DNA of 64,000 nt from Tetrastigma voinierianum (GCA_016808115.1 JAEQBH010002865.1:124001-188000), one strand, 5' to 3'; positions 46,422-58,520 are shown, counted from the first letter of the stretch. Program-made: numbers and translations. Notes: generated by a model from the letters alone, not told the origin.

Positions 46422-47035
46422 CATATTCTCAACAATTTTTTATACCTCTTCCAAGCATTGTAGAGGCTTTCTTCTTCTCCTTACTTGAAGGCTATTATCT
46501 CTCTTCTTCTTTCAAATGTGAAGGATGGTGGGAAAAACCTTTCCATGAAATCTTGAACCATCTCCTCCTAGTTGTTAACTGATCCATATGGCAAAGACTT
46601 GAACCAACTGGCTGCTATATCCCTCAATGAGAATGGGAATAGTCAGAGCTTCGATAACATTCTGATTCAGCCCCATTCAGCTTCACTGTGTTAGACATCC
46701 TTAAGAAACTCCCCAGATGCTCATTGGGATGCCCTATGAATTGATGTTGTTGCACCATGGTGATCAGAGTAGGCTTCAACTCAAATTTATTGACCTTAAT
46801 GGGTGGTTGCCTTACAACTTGGTATTCATTCTAATGCTTGGCCTCCAGAAATCTTCCATTGTTCTTTGTCTCTAAGGTCTTTCTGCTACTGGTTCTACTG
46901 GTACATGCTGATTAGTCACTTCTTGCTATGCCATAACTGCTTTTTCTGCTACTCTAACCTTCTTCAGATTTCTCAAAGTTCTTTCAATTTCAGTGTTTAG
47001 AGGTAGCAGTTTAGCTTCTAGCCTTTTGTGCATAT
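46422..47035 (-). pseudogene. Athila A2 gag, N-terminal part
   Basis: On the minus strand the readable order is TNQHVPVEPVAERP (near 46910), TMEDFWRPS (near 46860), FELKPTLITMVQQHQFIGHP (near 46780-46735), NEHLGSFLRMSNTVKLNG, and a FMERFF-like region with ESLYNAW near 46465. This is the start of gag; it joins, through the TAGGG site, the part at 42750. Several frameshifts are present. No zinc knuckle was found. Confidence 0.8.
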
Positions 47036-47281
47036 ATGAAGTGCTTGAAATAATGATAGACTGAAATCAAAGTGATATCAGTAGATAACTTGAATATATC
47101 ATGATTAGCTCCATAAAGATAAGTAGCTGAATAAGCTACTTCAGTTAAAACTATTTTTGTAAATTTTTTGAAAATTTTTGATAAAAGATAAAAGATAAAA
47201 GAAAAATGTCCAAATTAGCAATTATCTTTTTGGAAAGAATATTGATATTTAAACTTTATTTCAATCCTCGAAAATGGCACC
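47036..47281 (-). other. A2 leader between gag and the LTR-like insertion
   Basis: AT-rich, with a short AAAAGAT repeat (about 47180-47205). Non-coding 5' leader of A2. Confidence 0.5.
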
Positions 47282-48899
47282 TGATATGCGTATTTTGTGA
47301 TGTGTATATAAAATTATGTCAGACAAATAAAAAAAGAGCGCCTATTTTGCGCAAGTATACGCTTGTCAAGTAATACAGTGTACGAGATGTACAAAGATCG
47401 ATCCACAGGGAAAATGGGATGCTAAGTACCAAAATTATAATACCTCTCTAATATTCAAACGGTCAAAGATGGTTTAAACATCAGTTAAACTAAGTTACTG
47501 AAATCTAAATCTAACTAATTAAACTATGCACCTAAGGGATGCCAAGAGCTAATAAAGTTCTAGGGTATTTGGTGCATGTGGACAATTGTTTAGGCCAAAA
47601 TTTCATTCTAATGTCTCTTGAAAAGGATTCTAAGGAGACTCTTGCCTAATTTAATTATAAGCCTCTTTCGAGGTCGGATAACCTACCAACTAACACTAGG
47701 TCTTTTGCTTCTCAGCTCAACCCCAAGCATTAGAGATGCTTTAAAATCCAAGAATCTCACACGTCTCCTAATTACTAGTAATTTCTACATTACCAAGCTA
47801 ATTAGGTTGATTCATCTATGTTTAGTTCTTTACTCCCTTCTCAGATCTCGCAAAGAACTACTTACCATATTGAGATTAGTTAGAAATCAATATGTAAATA
47901 GAACCAAGCATGAATCAATAGACAAACAATCACAGAGAAACAATTGAAAAAGGAAAATTAATGAATAAATATAAGATTCATGTCCGAAATCAACCAAAAC
48001 CCTAGACTACAAAGTTAGAACATAATAGAGGTTTGATACATCATAAACTTAGAACAAAACATGAGAAAAGAGAAAGAAGAAACTCAAATGATCAAAATGA
48101 TGGTGATTCTCGGATTTTCTTCCACAAATCTCATGATCTTCTCCCAAATCTTCAAATATAGATCACAACCTCTTCCTTGGTCCCAAAGTGTGGACAAAGT
48201 CCCCTTCTCTGAGCCCTAGCCACCTCCCTTTTATCACCTTATGGTTTTAGCTTTAAACCCTAAAGGCGTGGCCCAAATGGGCTGAAATCGACCTAAAACT
48301 AACCTCGGTCGCCATGACGCCGACGCTGGGATGTCTTCGCTTGCGCACTATCCAACGCCGCGACGCTGTGCCGCAGCTCCCTCGCTGCACCAACTCGTAA
48401 GGCCATAACTTTGTCATCCGAACTCGGCTCGCGTTCTTGTACCGCTGAAAGATATTGAAGTGTAGAACTAGATCTGGCCAGTAAAAAAACTTTAGAAATG
48501 ATTATAAAGACTTAATGTACAAAATGCTCCAACTGCTCACTTTTGAGCTATGTTCTCTTCTTCCTTCAATTACCAAGAGTCATAACTTGATCATTTGAAG
48601 TCCAAATGGAGTGAATACGGTCTCTTTGGAAAGCATGAGAAGTATCATATCCCTACATATCAATATTTTATCCATTGGGGATCATTGTGTAGCTTAAAAC
48701 ATCAAAACACAATAGTTGTTGCTGCATGTGTAGTTTGTTGATTTTTGGGCTTTATCTATTTGTTTTTGCCCATATTGGCTTATGAAGCTGACCTAATAAA
48801 AATTTAACATTTAGAGCATTAGATCACTTATTTATATAATAAAAACTATTAAAAATATAAGCAAAACATATTGATAAATGAGTATAAAGTATACCATCA
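47282..48899 (-). mobile_element. LTR-like insertion in the A2 leader (1618 bp)
   Basis: The unit runs TGATATGCGTAT...TACCATCA on the plus strand, TG to CA in both directions. It includes GCAAGTATACGCTTGTCAAG and GATCGATCCACAGGGA (near 47355-47410), motifs shared by Tat/Athila-group LTRs. A GC-richer CGCGACGCTG block lies near 48350-48370. Flanking pentamers are GCACC and AGACC, which agree in only three positions, so the duplication is not convincing. No coding region. Orientation is inferred from the motifs. Confidence 0.55.
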
Positions 48900-48929
48900 A
48901 GACCAAAACTCATGATGTAATTCAAAAGA

Positions 48930-49080
48930 TGTGTGATCAACTCATTCTTAACATTGATACCAAGAACTATCTAGTCCCCGGCAACAGCGCAAAAAACTTG
49001 TGAAGAGACCAAAAGTTGTGCGATCAACTCATTCTTAGCATTTCTACTATGAACTATCTAGTCCCCGACAATGGCGCTAA
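48930..49080 (-). repeat. Duplicated primer-binding site of A2 (87 bp direct repeat)
   Basis: Two copies of a unit: GATCAACTCATTCTTA at 48935 and at 49022, each followed by GAACTATCTAGTCCCCG and a PBS. The PBS copies read GTCCCCGACAATGGCGCTA (49061-49079) and GTCCCCGGCAACAGCGC (about 48976-48992), the complement of TGGCGC..TTG(C/T)CGGGGA. Each is followed on the LTR side by the AAAAACTTG tract. The 3' LTR remnant carries the first unit but not the second PBS. Confidence 0.8.
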
Positions 49081-50263
49081 AAACTTGTAATATACCAAAA
49101 GATGTAAAGGCTATGTATAATAAATTTGGTTTCTATTGTGTATGTAATAATTTTCAACTGAAATTGGTTTATCTATATCTCGCAAGTGCACAGTTCATAC
49201 AAGTACAAAGTGGATTTTTAAGTCCAGATTGTCCATATAAGGATTGATTAGAAAATCTAAAGATTAAATACCCCATACTACTCAAGATCCTCACTATTTG
49301 AACGTCTATTTTCCAGGATAGATTTAACTTTCTAAAATAAAATGAATGAAAGACAAAGAAATTATAAACTATTAGGATTAGAGAGTTCATTGGACTGAAA
49401 TAACATTGTCAATGAAATCAATGTGTTGATTATCAATTTGCAAAGTTCCTCAAGAAAATACAGTCATGGACATGAACTCGGGAATTGTCCAAGAGCAAGG
49501 TAGTGTAGCCTTAGAATGCCTCATGACACTACACACTTCACTCTCTAGCTGACCATATTCCTAAACCAGGTCAATGGACCAGCTACCAGTAGGGGATCGA
49601 TCTCTTTAAGATTCTGACTCGCTTTTTCCTTCTTACTACTTCTGCCTATCTAGGACTGAAATCGCTTACCCCATATAAACACGCAAGTCCTTTCCAACAT
49701 GATAGGTACCTTAACCATCAATTCGACTAAAATGCTCTCTCTCTTTGATTAGACTCTTATCTAACACAGGATTGATGGTCTCACTGAGGTGAAAGCTCTG
49801 GCTAGATTGGATCATAGATCAAGAGAGGATCCTATGCTGAACACACCCATGCTGTCACCTAGGAGGGAAACTTAAAGTTAGAGGTTAGATCTTCACTAGT
49901 GATGTATTAAAGTGATCTTTAGAATTCATTAGTTCAACTAATATCAATTCAATATACCCCTAAGTGACTACTTTACTCGTGTCGTCCATCCTCAGATTAC
50001 CCAAAGATCTCGGAGTCAAGAGTACCAATGCATCTCAGGGGTATAGAACACTGATATTCCAAACAGCTCAATGTAAAAAACAATACCAGTTAAATCATCC
50101 CAGTTTTCATTCCTAAAACAACATTAAAATACTACAAACAATAATCAAAATAGCAAACTCTTCCTAGAGGGAGCTGTTTTCCTTTTGCTATATAGACTAA
50201 ACCTCTCAATTTAAAACATCTACAGGAGTCTCATAACTTTCCTGTGGCCATGTCAAATTGGAC
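48990..50263 (-). repeat. 5' LTR of A2 (R/U5 and a short U3)
   Basis: The R/U5 layout matches A1 LTRs (GTGCACTTGC-type block near 49180 and CTAACACAGGATTGATGG near 49756 on plus). A TATA-like TCTATATAGC is on the minus strand near 50192. Little U3 remains (about 70 bp) before LTR B begins near 50264. If the end lies at the second PBS, the LTR includes the first PBS. A PBS-proximal edge at 49085 is the alternative. Confidence 0.65.
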
Positions 50264-51646
50264 TGAAATTTCTTTTAAATGAATAAACTGGTTTAAATGT
50301 TTTGGAATTATAAATGGGTTTAGTCTATGACACTGCAAGTGCACAGGTCATACAAGTAGTAAAAAAATGGATGTAAGTCCAGATATCATTCCCACAGAGA
50401 TTGACTTAGATTCTCAAAATCAACTACCCTAACTACTCAAAATCCATACTATCTGAACCTCAATGATAAAGTTTATCAACTAAGAGTAAAGGATAATTGT
50501 ATTAAAGGTAACATATACACTTAAGACATTAAAAATAAGCTAATAAACGTATATGAACGAGAATTAATTGATCGAATCGCCTTCGTAAAATGAACACTAA
50601 TAAGGAAATACTCGTGAAACAGTCAATTCCTTAATATATCCTATTTAAAACCTCGATCCTAAATTTGGATCTGATTCAAGTAAAGATGCTAGATATTGCA
50701 AGTTGATTTCTCCTCTTTTATTCACCAATTAACTATCCCTGCTTTCTCGAAGATGTGGGTTTAATTAGCTACTTTTGTATTCACATATTCTCTTGCAGAC
50801 GGTTATTTTTCTTTCTCAATACTTCATACTCCATTTCTCGAGATCAGAAATTTCTTACTTCCTAACCTGTGGTTATTAAGACTTCTACAATTTTGATTGA
50901 TGACTTATCTCAAACTCCACAGATACTCTTCCTTGATTAGATCTCGCCTAACACAGGATTAGAGCCTTCCAATAGATTAAGGTGAAATTTGATAATTTAA
51001 ATCGATGGGCCAATCCCTCCAACATCAATTCAGAGTGAATTAGAATTTATCAAGTGAACTCTCGTAGCTCGTGGTTTTTCAATGGTAGTTTAACATACCC
51101 ACAAACTGATTATTCCAAGCTCTCAGGAATCTCCATATCTGTGTCACTCAGAAGACCTCCTGGAAATCAAAGTAAGACACAATCCTTAGAGGGGTATTTC
51201 GAAACTACTATTGGGAGCAATTACATGAAAAAAAAAAACACATCAACCAAATAAATCCTCCCAAATCTGTGTACTTCCTTCTAATTTATGTGAAAGACTA
51301 TAACTAACAATAAATTCAAATCCACAGTTTGGGCTCAAAACTCAGACATGCACTCACAATGGATAATTAATCGGGCTTCCACCCACCAATGTAATAAAAC
51401 TAAGAAGAAACAATTTCCAGAAATAGTTTAGATTGCATTTAAACTCAAAAGCAAAGAATTGAAATATTACTCAAATTTTCGACATCTAACAGATCAGCCG
51501 TTCATATCCCAAGAAATGAAAGAGAATAAAATAAAAATAAAAAAATAAAAGAAAAAAAATCTATTCTAAACTATACAGTGAGTTTTCTTCTTCCCCCGTT
51601 CTGGGTTCCCAAAAAGAAAAACCTACTTTACTAAGACCGTGTACGC

Positions 51647-51655
51647 TTTTTTATA
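51647..51655 (-). promoter_or_regulatory. TATA box of LTR B
   Basis: TATAAAAAA on the minus strand, followed by GCGTAC as in the solo LTR at 8590. It sits about 80 bp downstream (minus) of the palindrome array. Confidence 0.5.
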
Positions 51656-51729
51656 ACTTTCAGAAATTGGGCTTGATTCCAAGGCTCCAGGTGGATTTCC
51701 CTAAAATCAATGGCACAACTCACTGTTTT

Positions 51730-52790
51730 AGGTCGCGACCTTAGAAGCTTCATCTCACGTAAATTCGGTCCGGTTTGCGCAGGCCGCCGTAACGAGGAAA
51801 CTTGTTACCACCTTCTTCATTTGTTCTACATTTAATGTAGCCGTGACTTCATTTTTCTCGTTGCTCCTGTGAATTGATGTCAATGCACTTTTTGTCAGCG
51901 ATGTCATTCAGTTGTCTCGAGCCTTTAAGCTGGTCGTGACTCAAATCTATTGGGTTGCTTGTTTTCTTGTCGCGACGTGGAATTTAGGTCGTGACCAAGT
52001 ATTTTCCTCGCTCAGTGCAATTCTTGTCGCGACCTCAAAAGTATGTCACAACATTCCCTTCTTCATATCTAGTCGCAACCTCATTTCTAAGTCTCAACAG
52101 TTCCCTTCAATTTTTCTATTTCTGGTCGCGACCTCACTGTTCTGCTTTGTCTTGGAATATATGTCGCGACCTCGATTTTATGTCACGACATCTGTTCCGG
52201 TTGCTAGTTATGTTGATCTTTGTTGTGACCATGTTTTTGCATGACTCTTCAATTTTTCGTCTCCACTCGTCTCGCGTCGTGACCTCGTTCAGATTGTTTT
52301 CATCGCATTTTATGTCGTGATTCCTGTAAGTATGTCGCGACTCCTTTCGCTTCGCTGTCACTCCGATCCTTGGTCACAGCTCCTTTTTATGTTGCCACTT
52401 TAAAATTGTTCTGTCTTTTCATCACTCGTCACACATGGAATTTAGGTCGACCTTAAAATATGTCGCGACTTCGCCCGCTCCTATCGCAACCTCACTTCTT
52501 GGTCACAAATATTTTTAATCGCATAACTCATTCTTATTGTCGTGGACATAAATTCCGGTGTCGCTACCCTATTGGAGTCTCCAACTTATATCTTCGTCGC
52601 AACCTGGAATTGCTTAGGAGAGACATTGTAAGTCCATTCAAATTTCTTTACTTTTGGTCACGACTAAAACGGTGTCGCTGACATTATCTTCCTTGAAGTT
52701 CCCTGCTCCCTGGCCTCAAACAGTTCTCTTATGTCGCAATGCTTTTGTTTGCCTCACATCACTTTTCGTCCTCGATTCTCTGTCGCGACC
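51730..52790 (-). repeat. GTCGCGAC palindrome array in U3 of LTR B
   Basis: Twenty or more motifs (for example GGTCGCGACC near 51731, TTGTCGCGACGTGG near 51968, CTTGTCGCGACCTC near 52024, ATGTCGCGACC near 52160 and ATGTCGCGACT near 52332). Many are CpG-decayed forms. Spacing is irregular, typically 25-60 bp. Confidence 0.85.
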
Positions 52791-52967
52791 TGTTGGGCCC
52801 TTGATCTGTTTTCACTTCTGATTTTTATTGAATTTACTTCTTCTTAAATTTCGCGCACAATATAAATTCTGGTAACAGTACATATTTCGCATAAAATAGG
52901 CAATTATATTGTAAGAAAAAATCGAAAAATTCTGATTAAAATTCAATGAGTTTTTTACTCATTAGGA

Positions 52968-53294
52968 GCTTAGCCTTCCATAAATCAATGACAATGACTA
53001 GTTGATCAAACAAATTCATTGAAATTTTAATCAAAACTAGAGTAAAACGAATTCCAAAAAAATTTATAGATTTCATTAAAGTTCAGGCATATATGAAGCA
53101 TCGATGAAGACCAAACCAATTTAACCGCCGCATCTACTACTCTAATCCTAAAAGAAAGAAAAATAAATCTAGAAACAAAACTAAAATAAATAAAAAAAGA
53201 AAAGAAAATTTATATACGAGACTTCAAACAAAAAGCACAAAACTAGATGAAAACTGGATGGAAGTTGTCAGATTTATTCCCAAGGAGTCTTATT
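52968..53294. other. Short AT-rich spacer
   Basis: No coding signal; A-rich from about 53150 to 53210. It may be remnant U3 of A2 or old intergenic DNA. Confidence 0.3.
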
Positions 53295-54800
53295 TGATTA
53301 GTGCACCCAAAAAGTGCTATTTCGAAATAAGTATTTAAGATAGGTTTTGAGTGTTTTTTGCATACTAATCATATTAATTAAGCCGATTGACATGTGCAGG
53401 TCCGATTAGTACTACCGATTTTGTTTCGAGGTTGTTTTTGGTAGTTTTGCGTGTTTGTAAATCTTACTATCATATCGAGCCAGCATCGATATCGTATAAT
53501 TTATGCCGAGTTCGTATGAATTCTCATTGATTTCATCAAGCCTAGGGTGAAGAAATAGCAAGCTGGAAGATGCAATGCAGGCTGGAGGATGCAGCATAAG
53601 GTTGGCAATTTCGCTATGGCATTGCGAAATTTTCAAGAACGAGTAGCGGGCCTTTCGCAACGATAGCGAAATTTTCGCCATATATAATTTGCCATCATAG
53701 CGACTTTCACTATCATAGCTAAATTTTCACTTTCGCTATAGTTGAATTTTCGCTTATGATAGCTTAAATTCTGCCATCATAGTGAATTTTCTCTATCATA
53801 GCGAAAATTACTGTGCATAGCGAAATTTCTGCATTCTGTTTTTGTGATCCAAACGACTCCGTTTTGTTTAATTCCTCTTTTTCCCTCAATGTAATCATAT
53901 TATTTAGGTTATTTTGGTATTTTCACATGTTTGTGGGGCTATATAAGCTAAGTGTTATGAACATTTTGTAACCTAACTATCTGACCAGCGCTTTACATAC
54001 ACTTCGCTTTTGGTTCCCATTCTCTTCTCTCTCATCTTTCTTCATTTTCAGTTACCAAACACACCCCTTGAGGATGACAACTCAAAGGATGCTCGCTAAG
54101 CCTCAAAACCTTGGAAGCAGGAGGGTTGCTAGGGTTGGTTGGATGTTGGTTTCCAGTGTGTTCCTCTCGTTTTCATGAAGGTACTCGGGTATTTGTGTTT
54201 CAAACTTTCCAAACTAGGTTTAAATGCTATTTAATATATTTTATTTGGTCAATACTTGGCATGCTTTAAGGTTCAGTGTATTCTTAATGGTAGATACACT
54301 GACATCCATTACATGTCCTTTACGAGCCATTGAAAGTAGGTTAAATGCTTTATTTTCAACTGCAAGAACATTAAATGCTCAGTAAATGCTATGGTTCAAA
54401 TAGAAATGTTACTAAAGGTTGGTTTTTAAAGCTAAACAAAGATCCGATTTTGGAAACGACTATATGTCATTTGCCCTAATGCGAGGAAATAACCCGAGGA
54501 CACCTCTACAACCCCCATTATATCAAACTAGTGACCCAAAACTTTACGTGTCTTTACAACTTATTTTAAACCCGCTTTCGCCAGCGAGGACAACAACAAC
54601 CACACTTTAATGCAACCAAAATCCAAACAAAGCCTCACCCATTTCCTGAATCATGATACATGTCATTTGTAAGACGAAACCCATCCCCGAAGTTCAATTC
54701 TAGAACCGCTATGGCATCGTTAAGAGCTTACCACGCAAGAAGAGGAAATTTTAGGATACAATGATGTTGATTCCTGATCATCCTATCGTGGCATCGAATC
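53295..54800 (+). repeat. LTR family D, plus-strand copy
   Basis: It starts TGATTAGTGCACCC. It is homologous in inverted orientation to 62253-60720 over about 1.5 kb (for example TTGGTCAATACTTG near 54247, GCTAAACAAAGATC near 54430 and the CCCTAATGCGA block near 54476). A TATA box TATATAA is at 53940-53946. U3 holds many GCGAAATTTTCGC-like motifs. A Ty3/gypsy origin is likely but not proven; the right edge is where homology ends. Confidence 0.75.
53600..53850. repeat. GCGAAA/TTTCGC motif array in U3 of LTR D
   Basis: About ten copies of ATAGCGAAATTTTCGC-like text. The arms GCGAAA and TTTCGC form short palindromes (ATAGCGAAATTTTCGCC near 53663). The array is also present in the inverted copy (GCGAAATTTTCGC at 61861-61873). 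Confidence 0.75.
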
Positions 54801-54849
54801 AATATTTATAGGCTCTGTCTTGGGACCCAAAAATGAGGGTGAGATCAAA

Positions 54850-55879
54850 CGCTTCGAAAAGCCCATAAATTTTTTGCCCTAGTGTTGATGTCATGGCAAT
54901 GTATCGAACCTGCTATGTCGTGGGTTGAATTGAGTCATACATCAAAGTTTCGCAGCTCTGACCAATTACTCCGTCACGTCGCGGGCAATGTCGCGGCATG
55001 TCACTACATTGAAGTGATCCAATGTCATAAATCAATTTAGTGTTGTGCGACATTGTCGGCGTGACCTAATTCTAATGTCGCGCTAATGTCGCGACATCGT
55101 AGATCTACGCTTATGATCATTTTGGGGCCTAATGTTACATCATAACTGATGTCGCCATTTATCTTTAATATTCCAACCGCCGCTTTGTGCCTACGCCGCG
55201 ACATCGATTTGTGACATCACGGGGCTGCGATGTCGCTGATATTACCGCCGTGGTCTTTCTTCCGCTTGCAAAGTCGCGCTCATGTCGCGAACATTGCTTG
55301 GCGTCGCTGGCGCCGAAAATATCGCCATCGACAGTCGCGGAAGATGCGGCGGTTAGTCCATTAAGCCCAAACAACTTTGACTTGATATGATGTTGCGACA
55401 TTGTTGATCTAATGTCGCGACATTGCAGGTTGAGGTCTCCGCGTTTAAGCTCGCCGAAGTCATACGCTAACTCGATGTCGCAACATTGACAGTTCGCGAA
55501 GGCGCGCGTGATGCCGCCATATCGGGTGATGTCGCGCATACTGGTAGCTTTATGCCTTCCCACTTCCAGCCGATGTTGCTGCAATGTCACGATTGAAGTG
55601 AGGTTGCGACACTTCCAGCACGGCGTTCAACATTGATCATCCAATGTCGCGATATTCACCAATGCCGTGAAGATGTCGCGGAAATTCTTGGGCGTATGTC
55701 GCGGTGGTACGTCGTGACATTGCCGCTTTGCCGCATAATGCCGATTTCCATTTCTTTTCCTTAATTTTTTGCACAACATATATATGGGTGAATGCTCCAT
55801 GATTTAACATTAAATTGAGCTTTTAAGCCGCAAAAATTCATAGTAATCAGTTTAAAACAAATGAGTTTTGGACTCATCG
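54850..55879 (-). repeat. Athila LTR fragment C (U3 only), minus strand
   Basis: The minus strand starts CGATGAGTCCAAAACTCAT at 55879, the A1 LTR start with TG altered to CG. GTCGCGACATTG-like motifs run from 55740 to 54960. The TATA and R/U5 parts are missing, cut where LTR D ends. About 20 motifs, several perfect (for example near 55092 and 55412). Confidence 0.8.
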
Positions 55880-55939
55880 CCTATGCACAAAGTTAAAGTC
55901 ACCTTAGCTCGAGAGAAGTTTTCATGTAGAAGATCAAGA

Positions 55940-56572
55940 TATTTGCTCGGGGCAATTCCCACCCCATCGTTTTGAAAAATGGACCATAATTCATTAGCAA
56001 GCCTTTCCAGCAATTCTGTACTGAGTATGGGATAAAAAATGTCTACTCTACATCGAGGTATCCCTAACCGAGGTCACAAACAAAATTTTACTAGGCTATC
56101 TGAAGAGACGATTGACAACAACAAAAGGAAAGTGGGTAGATGAACTACCTATTGCACTCTAGGCTTATCGAACCACTCCGAGACAACCTCCAGGGGAAAC
56201 CCCGTATGCCCTTGCATTCAGAGCCGAAACAATGATTCTCCTTGCTGATTACTGGCTGACACTGGCGCACTAGTGACACTAAGCCTCTGCCTCGGACGAG
56301 CTTAGAGAGAAACGAGATCAAGAATATATGGGTCACGAGGTTCACCACGAGATTTTCACCGAGGGAGAAAACTTCTGCCATGAGCTTTAAAAAGGGATCT
56401 TGTCCTACAATGAACTTTTGACAAGGGCAAGTTGAAGCTAATTGGGAGGGGCCCTTCATAATTGATGATGAAGGATCTAAGGGTATGACATGTAATATGT
56501 TTTTCAGAACAGCAGATGGAGACTCGTCACGGAACCCAGCCCATTTAAAGAAGTATTTCATTGGAGTTCCAT
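55940..56572 (+). pseudogene. Integrase C-terminal part of a Tat/Retand-type element
   Basis: Plus-strand pieces in shifting frames include PFQQFCTEYGIKNVYST (near 56005), KGKWVDELPI-like text (near 56130-56155) and YRTTPRQPPGETPYALAF-like text (near 56165-56220). WEGPFIIDDEG (near 56445) and NPAHLKKYF (near 56540) follow. These are the end of the integrase core and the C-terminal domain as found in the Tat lineage. Earlier pol and LTRs of this element are not in the window. Fragmented by an adjacent Athila U3 on the left. Confidence 0.75.
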
Positions 56573-57209
56573 TATTATGAGATGTTGTGGTTATTGAATG
56601 AATGGAAGTTGCATTTGTCTCTAGTCTAAATAAGATGATTCTTTCCTAATTTGGTGGGATGAATATTACTCATTTTTATGAATGATTGAAGTATTTCCAT
56701 TATTATAGAGATGCTTCGAGATGGTTGTTTCTCTATTCACATACGGTAACATTTCCATTTTTATATGAGATGCTTCGAGATGAGCCATTTACATATGAAT
56801 GTGATTCTCCATTTTTATGAGATGACCGTTTCTCCAATTTTTATGAGGCAACTATTTATCTATAGCGATGATGGACTCAGACTCGGCCAAAGATAGGAGC
56901 TACTGTGGTCCTCGCCTCGACCATATACAAATATCAAGTCTCCTAGACTCGAGCACAAGTGCCCAACAATACTTATACTTTCAATGAGTTGATTATTTTA
57001 ATGCCTTAGAGCGCTAACTCCTCGAGCGGTCTTTGATCTCAAGCATCATGAGTACCCCACAGCAAATGTGGTTTAAAAACAAAAAAATGTATGTAATGTA
57101 GCATAAGCTTCAAAAAGATATTACCTCCGCGAAGCAAGAAGAATGCTATACAAACTACCTTCGGCTAGTTAAAGTACAATCTAAGAGGGAGGAGGTCCTG
57201 GAAGGTCAG
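56573..57209 (+). other. 3' untranslated region of the Tat-type fragment, with short repeats
   Basis: Between 56640 and 56850 a unit with CCATTTTTATGAGATG and GAGATGCTTCGAGATG recurs four or five times at about 50-70 bp. Such repeats between pol and the 3' LTR are common in Tat elements. No coding signal on this strand. Confidence 0.5.
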
Positions 57210-58236
57210 TTACAATGGTCAGAAAACTGGCTTTAAAATAATATTAACGGGCTTCGTTGATCTCCTCGCCCTCGCTTCAAAAGCGCCCCTACCCATTGGC
57301 AATTTAGTAGAACCCGAAGCCTCAGATTTCGTGACACATGCTTCGGCAAAGTGGTCTGGGGATTGCATGTAGCTCAAGGCAATCATCGCAGGAAGACTCA
57401 CCCGTGCTCTTCAGACCACAAAAGAAGGTTTCTGGGGCCAAATCCAAGGTTTTTCTGCTCCTTCTCAGATAGTTTAATTTAGTAGCCTAGCTTTATAATG
57501 CCACTCATACAGCCTAGCACTGGTCATGTAAGAGCCCGCAGCCCGCTAGCACTCCACACCTTCTCGTGTTGTAAAAAGTGCCCTCGCCTTCTATCTCCGC
57601 CGAGTGAGCGGTCATGGCAAATTCGACTTTAGGTTGATGAGGCACCGAAGCCCTCTACTTCCTGGGCAAGCATGGTGGACTTACACAATTTCACCACATT
57701 TTCTGAAGATTCCTTATCTCTACCTAGCTTGCACTTGCTTCACCTCGATTGAAAAAGTGGTGCGCTCTTTTACAAGATTAACCCACTTCAGTCAAGCTTC
57801 CTTTCAATCTTTCTCCAACTAAGGGACTCGAGACTCCGCTTGTACCTTCTTATACATTTCTTGGGCCCCCTCCCTCAAGTGAGGCATGCAACTTAGTTGA
57901 TGTTATCGAAAGGTCGATTATGCTGCCATGTATGCACCAAAAATGCTCATATACAAATAAAATATCTGCAAGGTCAAAAATCGAGGGCTGAACTGAACAA
58001 AAAATATAAGGGTGGCGCCTTACTAACGCTGCCATCTGGATGAGGGTTGATTCCCCTAAGAGGTTATGCACTTTCTTTATTGCCTCCTTCCCATACACAG
58101 CTCCTAAATAGGAGATAATCTCTTCGTCTAAATCATTTAGCAAGGGCTCCTCGAACAACAAGAGGTCCGCCATAAGTGCCTCGAGAAAGGGAGGCGATGC
58201 GTGTTTCTCCGTGGTCAATCCATTACGGGGGCGCAC
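57210..58236 (-). CDS. Antisense ORF downstream of Tat-type pol, partly broken
   Basis: Frame 58236-57850 (128 aa) starts MRPRNGLTTEKHASPPFLEA and contains LLNDLDEEIISYLGAVYGKE; it is acidic and helical. After a stop, pieces near 57780-57700 (KWVNLVKERTTFSIEVKQVQ) look like coiled coil. Frame 57401-57219 (60 aa) may be the end. Elements of the Tat lineage (Retand and relatives) are known to carry an antisense ORF in this place, between pol and the 3' LTR. The position and strand fit; the function of such proteins is unknown. This copy is interrupted. A GC-richer stretch 58237-58520 may be its upstream part. Confidence 0.45.
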
Positions 58237-58520
58237 CTGCTGCAGGCCACTACCTTACCTTTCCTCTTTCCACCAATTGCGATACTTCGGGAGTGGCAGC
58301 CCACCACTCGACTATCTTATCCCTCCCCAAGGGTGAGGGGAGGAGGCATTCTTCTCGGCCCTCATTCGAAAGCCTGCCACAAGATTGCATGGGAGGTCGG
58401 CACTCCTCTCTATGCCCCTCGGGGGATGCCAAAGTGGTCTAAGCTTCGTCCCTTGGACGTGGAATGACAACTCTTCCCCCAAACCCAAGCAAATCCTTTG
58501 TGGACCGCCCGTCCCGGCTT

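Larger units (their letters stand above)
37341..50263 (-). mobile_element. Athila-type retrotransposon A2, minus strand, with nested insertions
   Basis: Reading from high to low coordinates: LTR (50263 to about 48990), leader, gag, protease, RT, RNase H, integrase, then directly an LTR remnant (37893 to about 37341). Pol is much better preserved than in A1 and diagnostic of Athila (VVPKKGG...NEKNELIPTRT). Two insertions interrupt it: an LTR-like unit (47282-48899) in the leader and a solo LTR with target duplication (42756-46416) in gag. The usual extra ORF, polypurine tract and 3' U3 are absent, as if deleted between the end of pol (about 37900) and the middle of the 3' LTR. Confidence 0.88.
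50264..52967 (-). repeat. Athila-type LTR B, minus strand
   Basis: On the minus strand it starts TAATGAGTAAAAAACTC (mutated TGATGAGTCC...) at 52967 and runs through a palindrome-rich U3 (52790-51730) and the TATA context (51641-51657). The R/U5 has GGGAATGATATCTGGACTTA near 50380. The end CA near 50264 is estimated. No internal region or PPT is attached, so it is a solo or truncated LTR. No target duplication was recognised. Confidence 0.75.

Noticed and set aside
47282..48899. Claim of a TSD-confirmed solo LTR in the A2 leader
   Set aside because: Flanking pentamers GCACC and AGACC share only three bases; kept as an LTR-like insertion with moderate confidence.
51912..52320. Two overlapping ~110 aa plus-strand frames
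   Set aside because: They run through the palindrome array of a minus-strand LTR (repeating SRPRF and VATS-like peptides) and are array artefacts.
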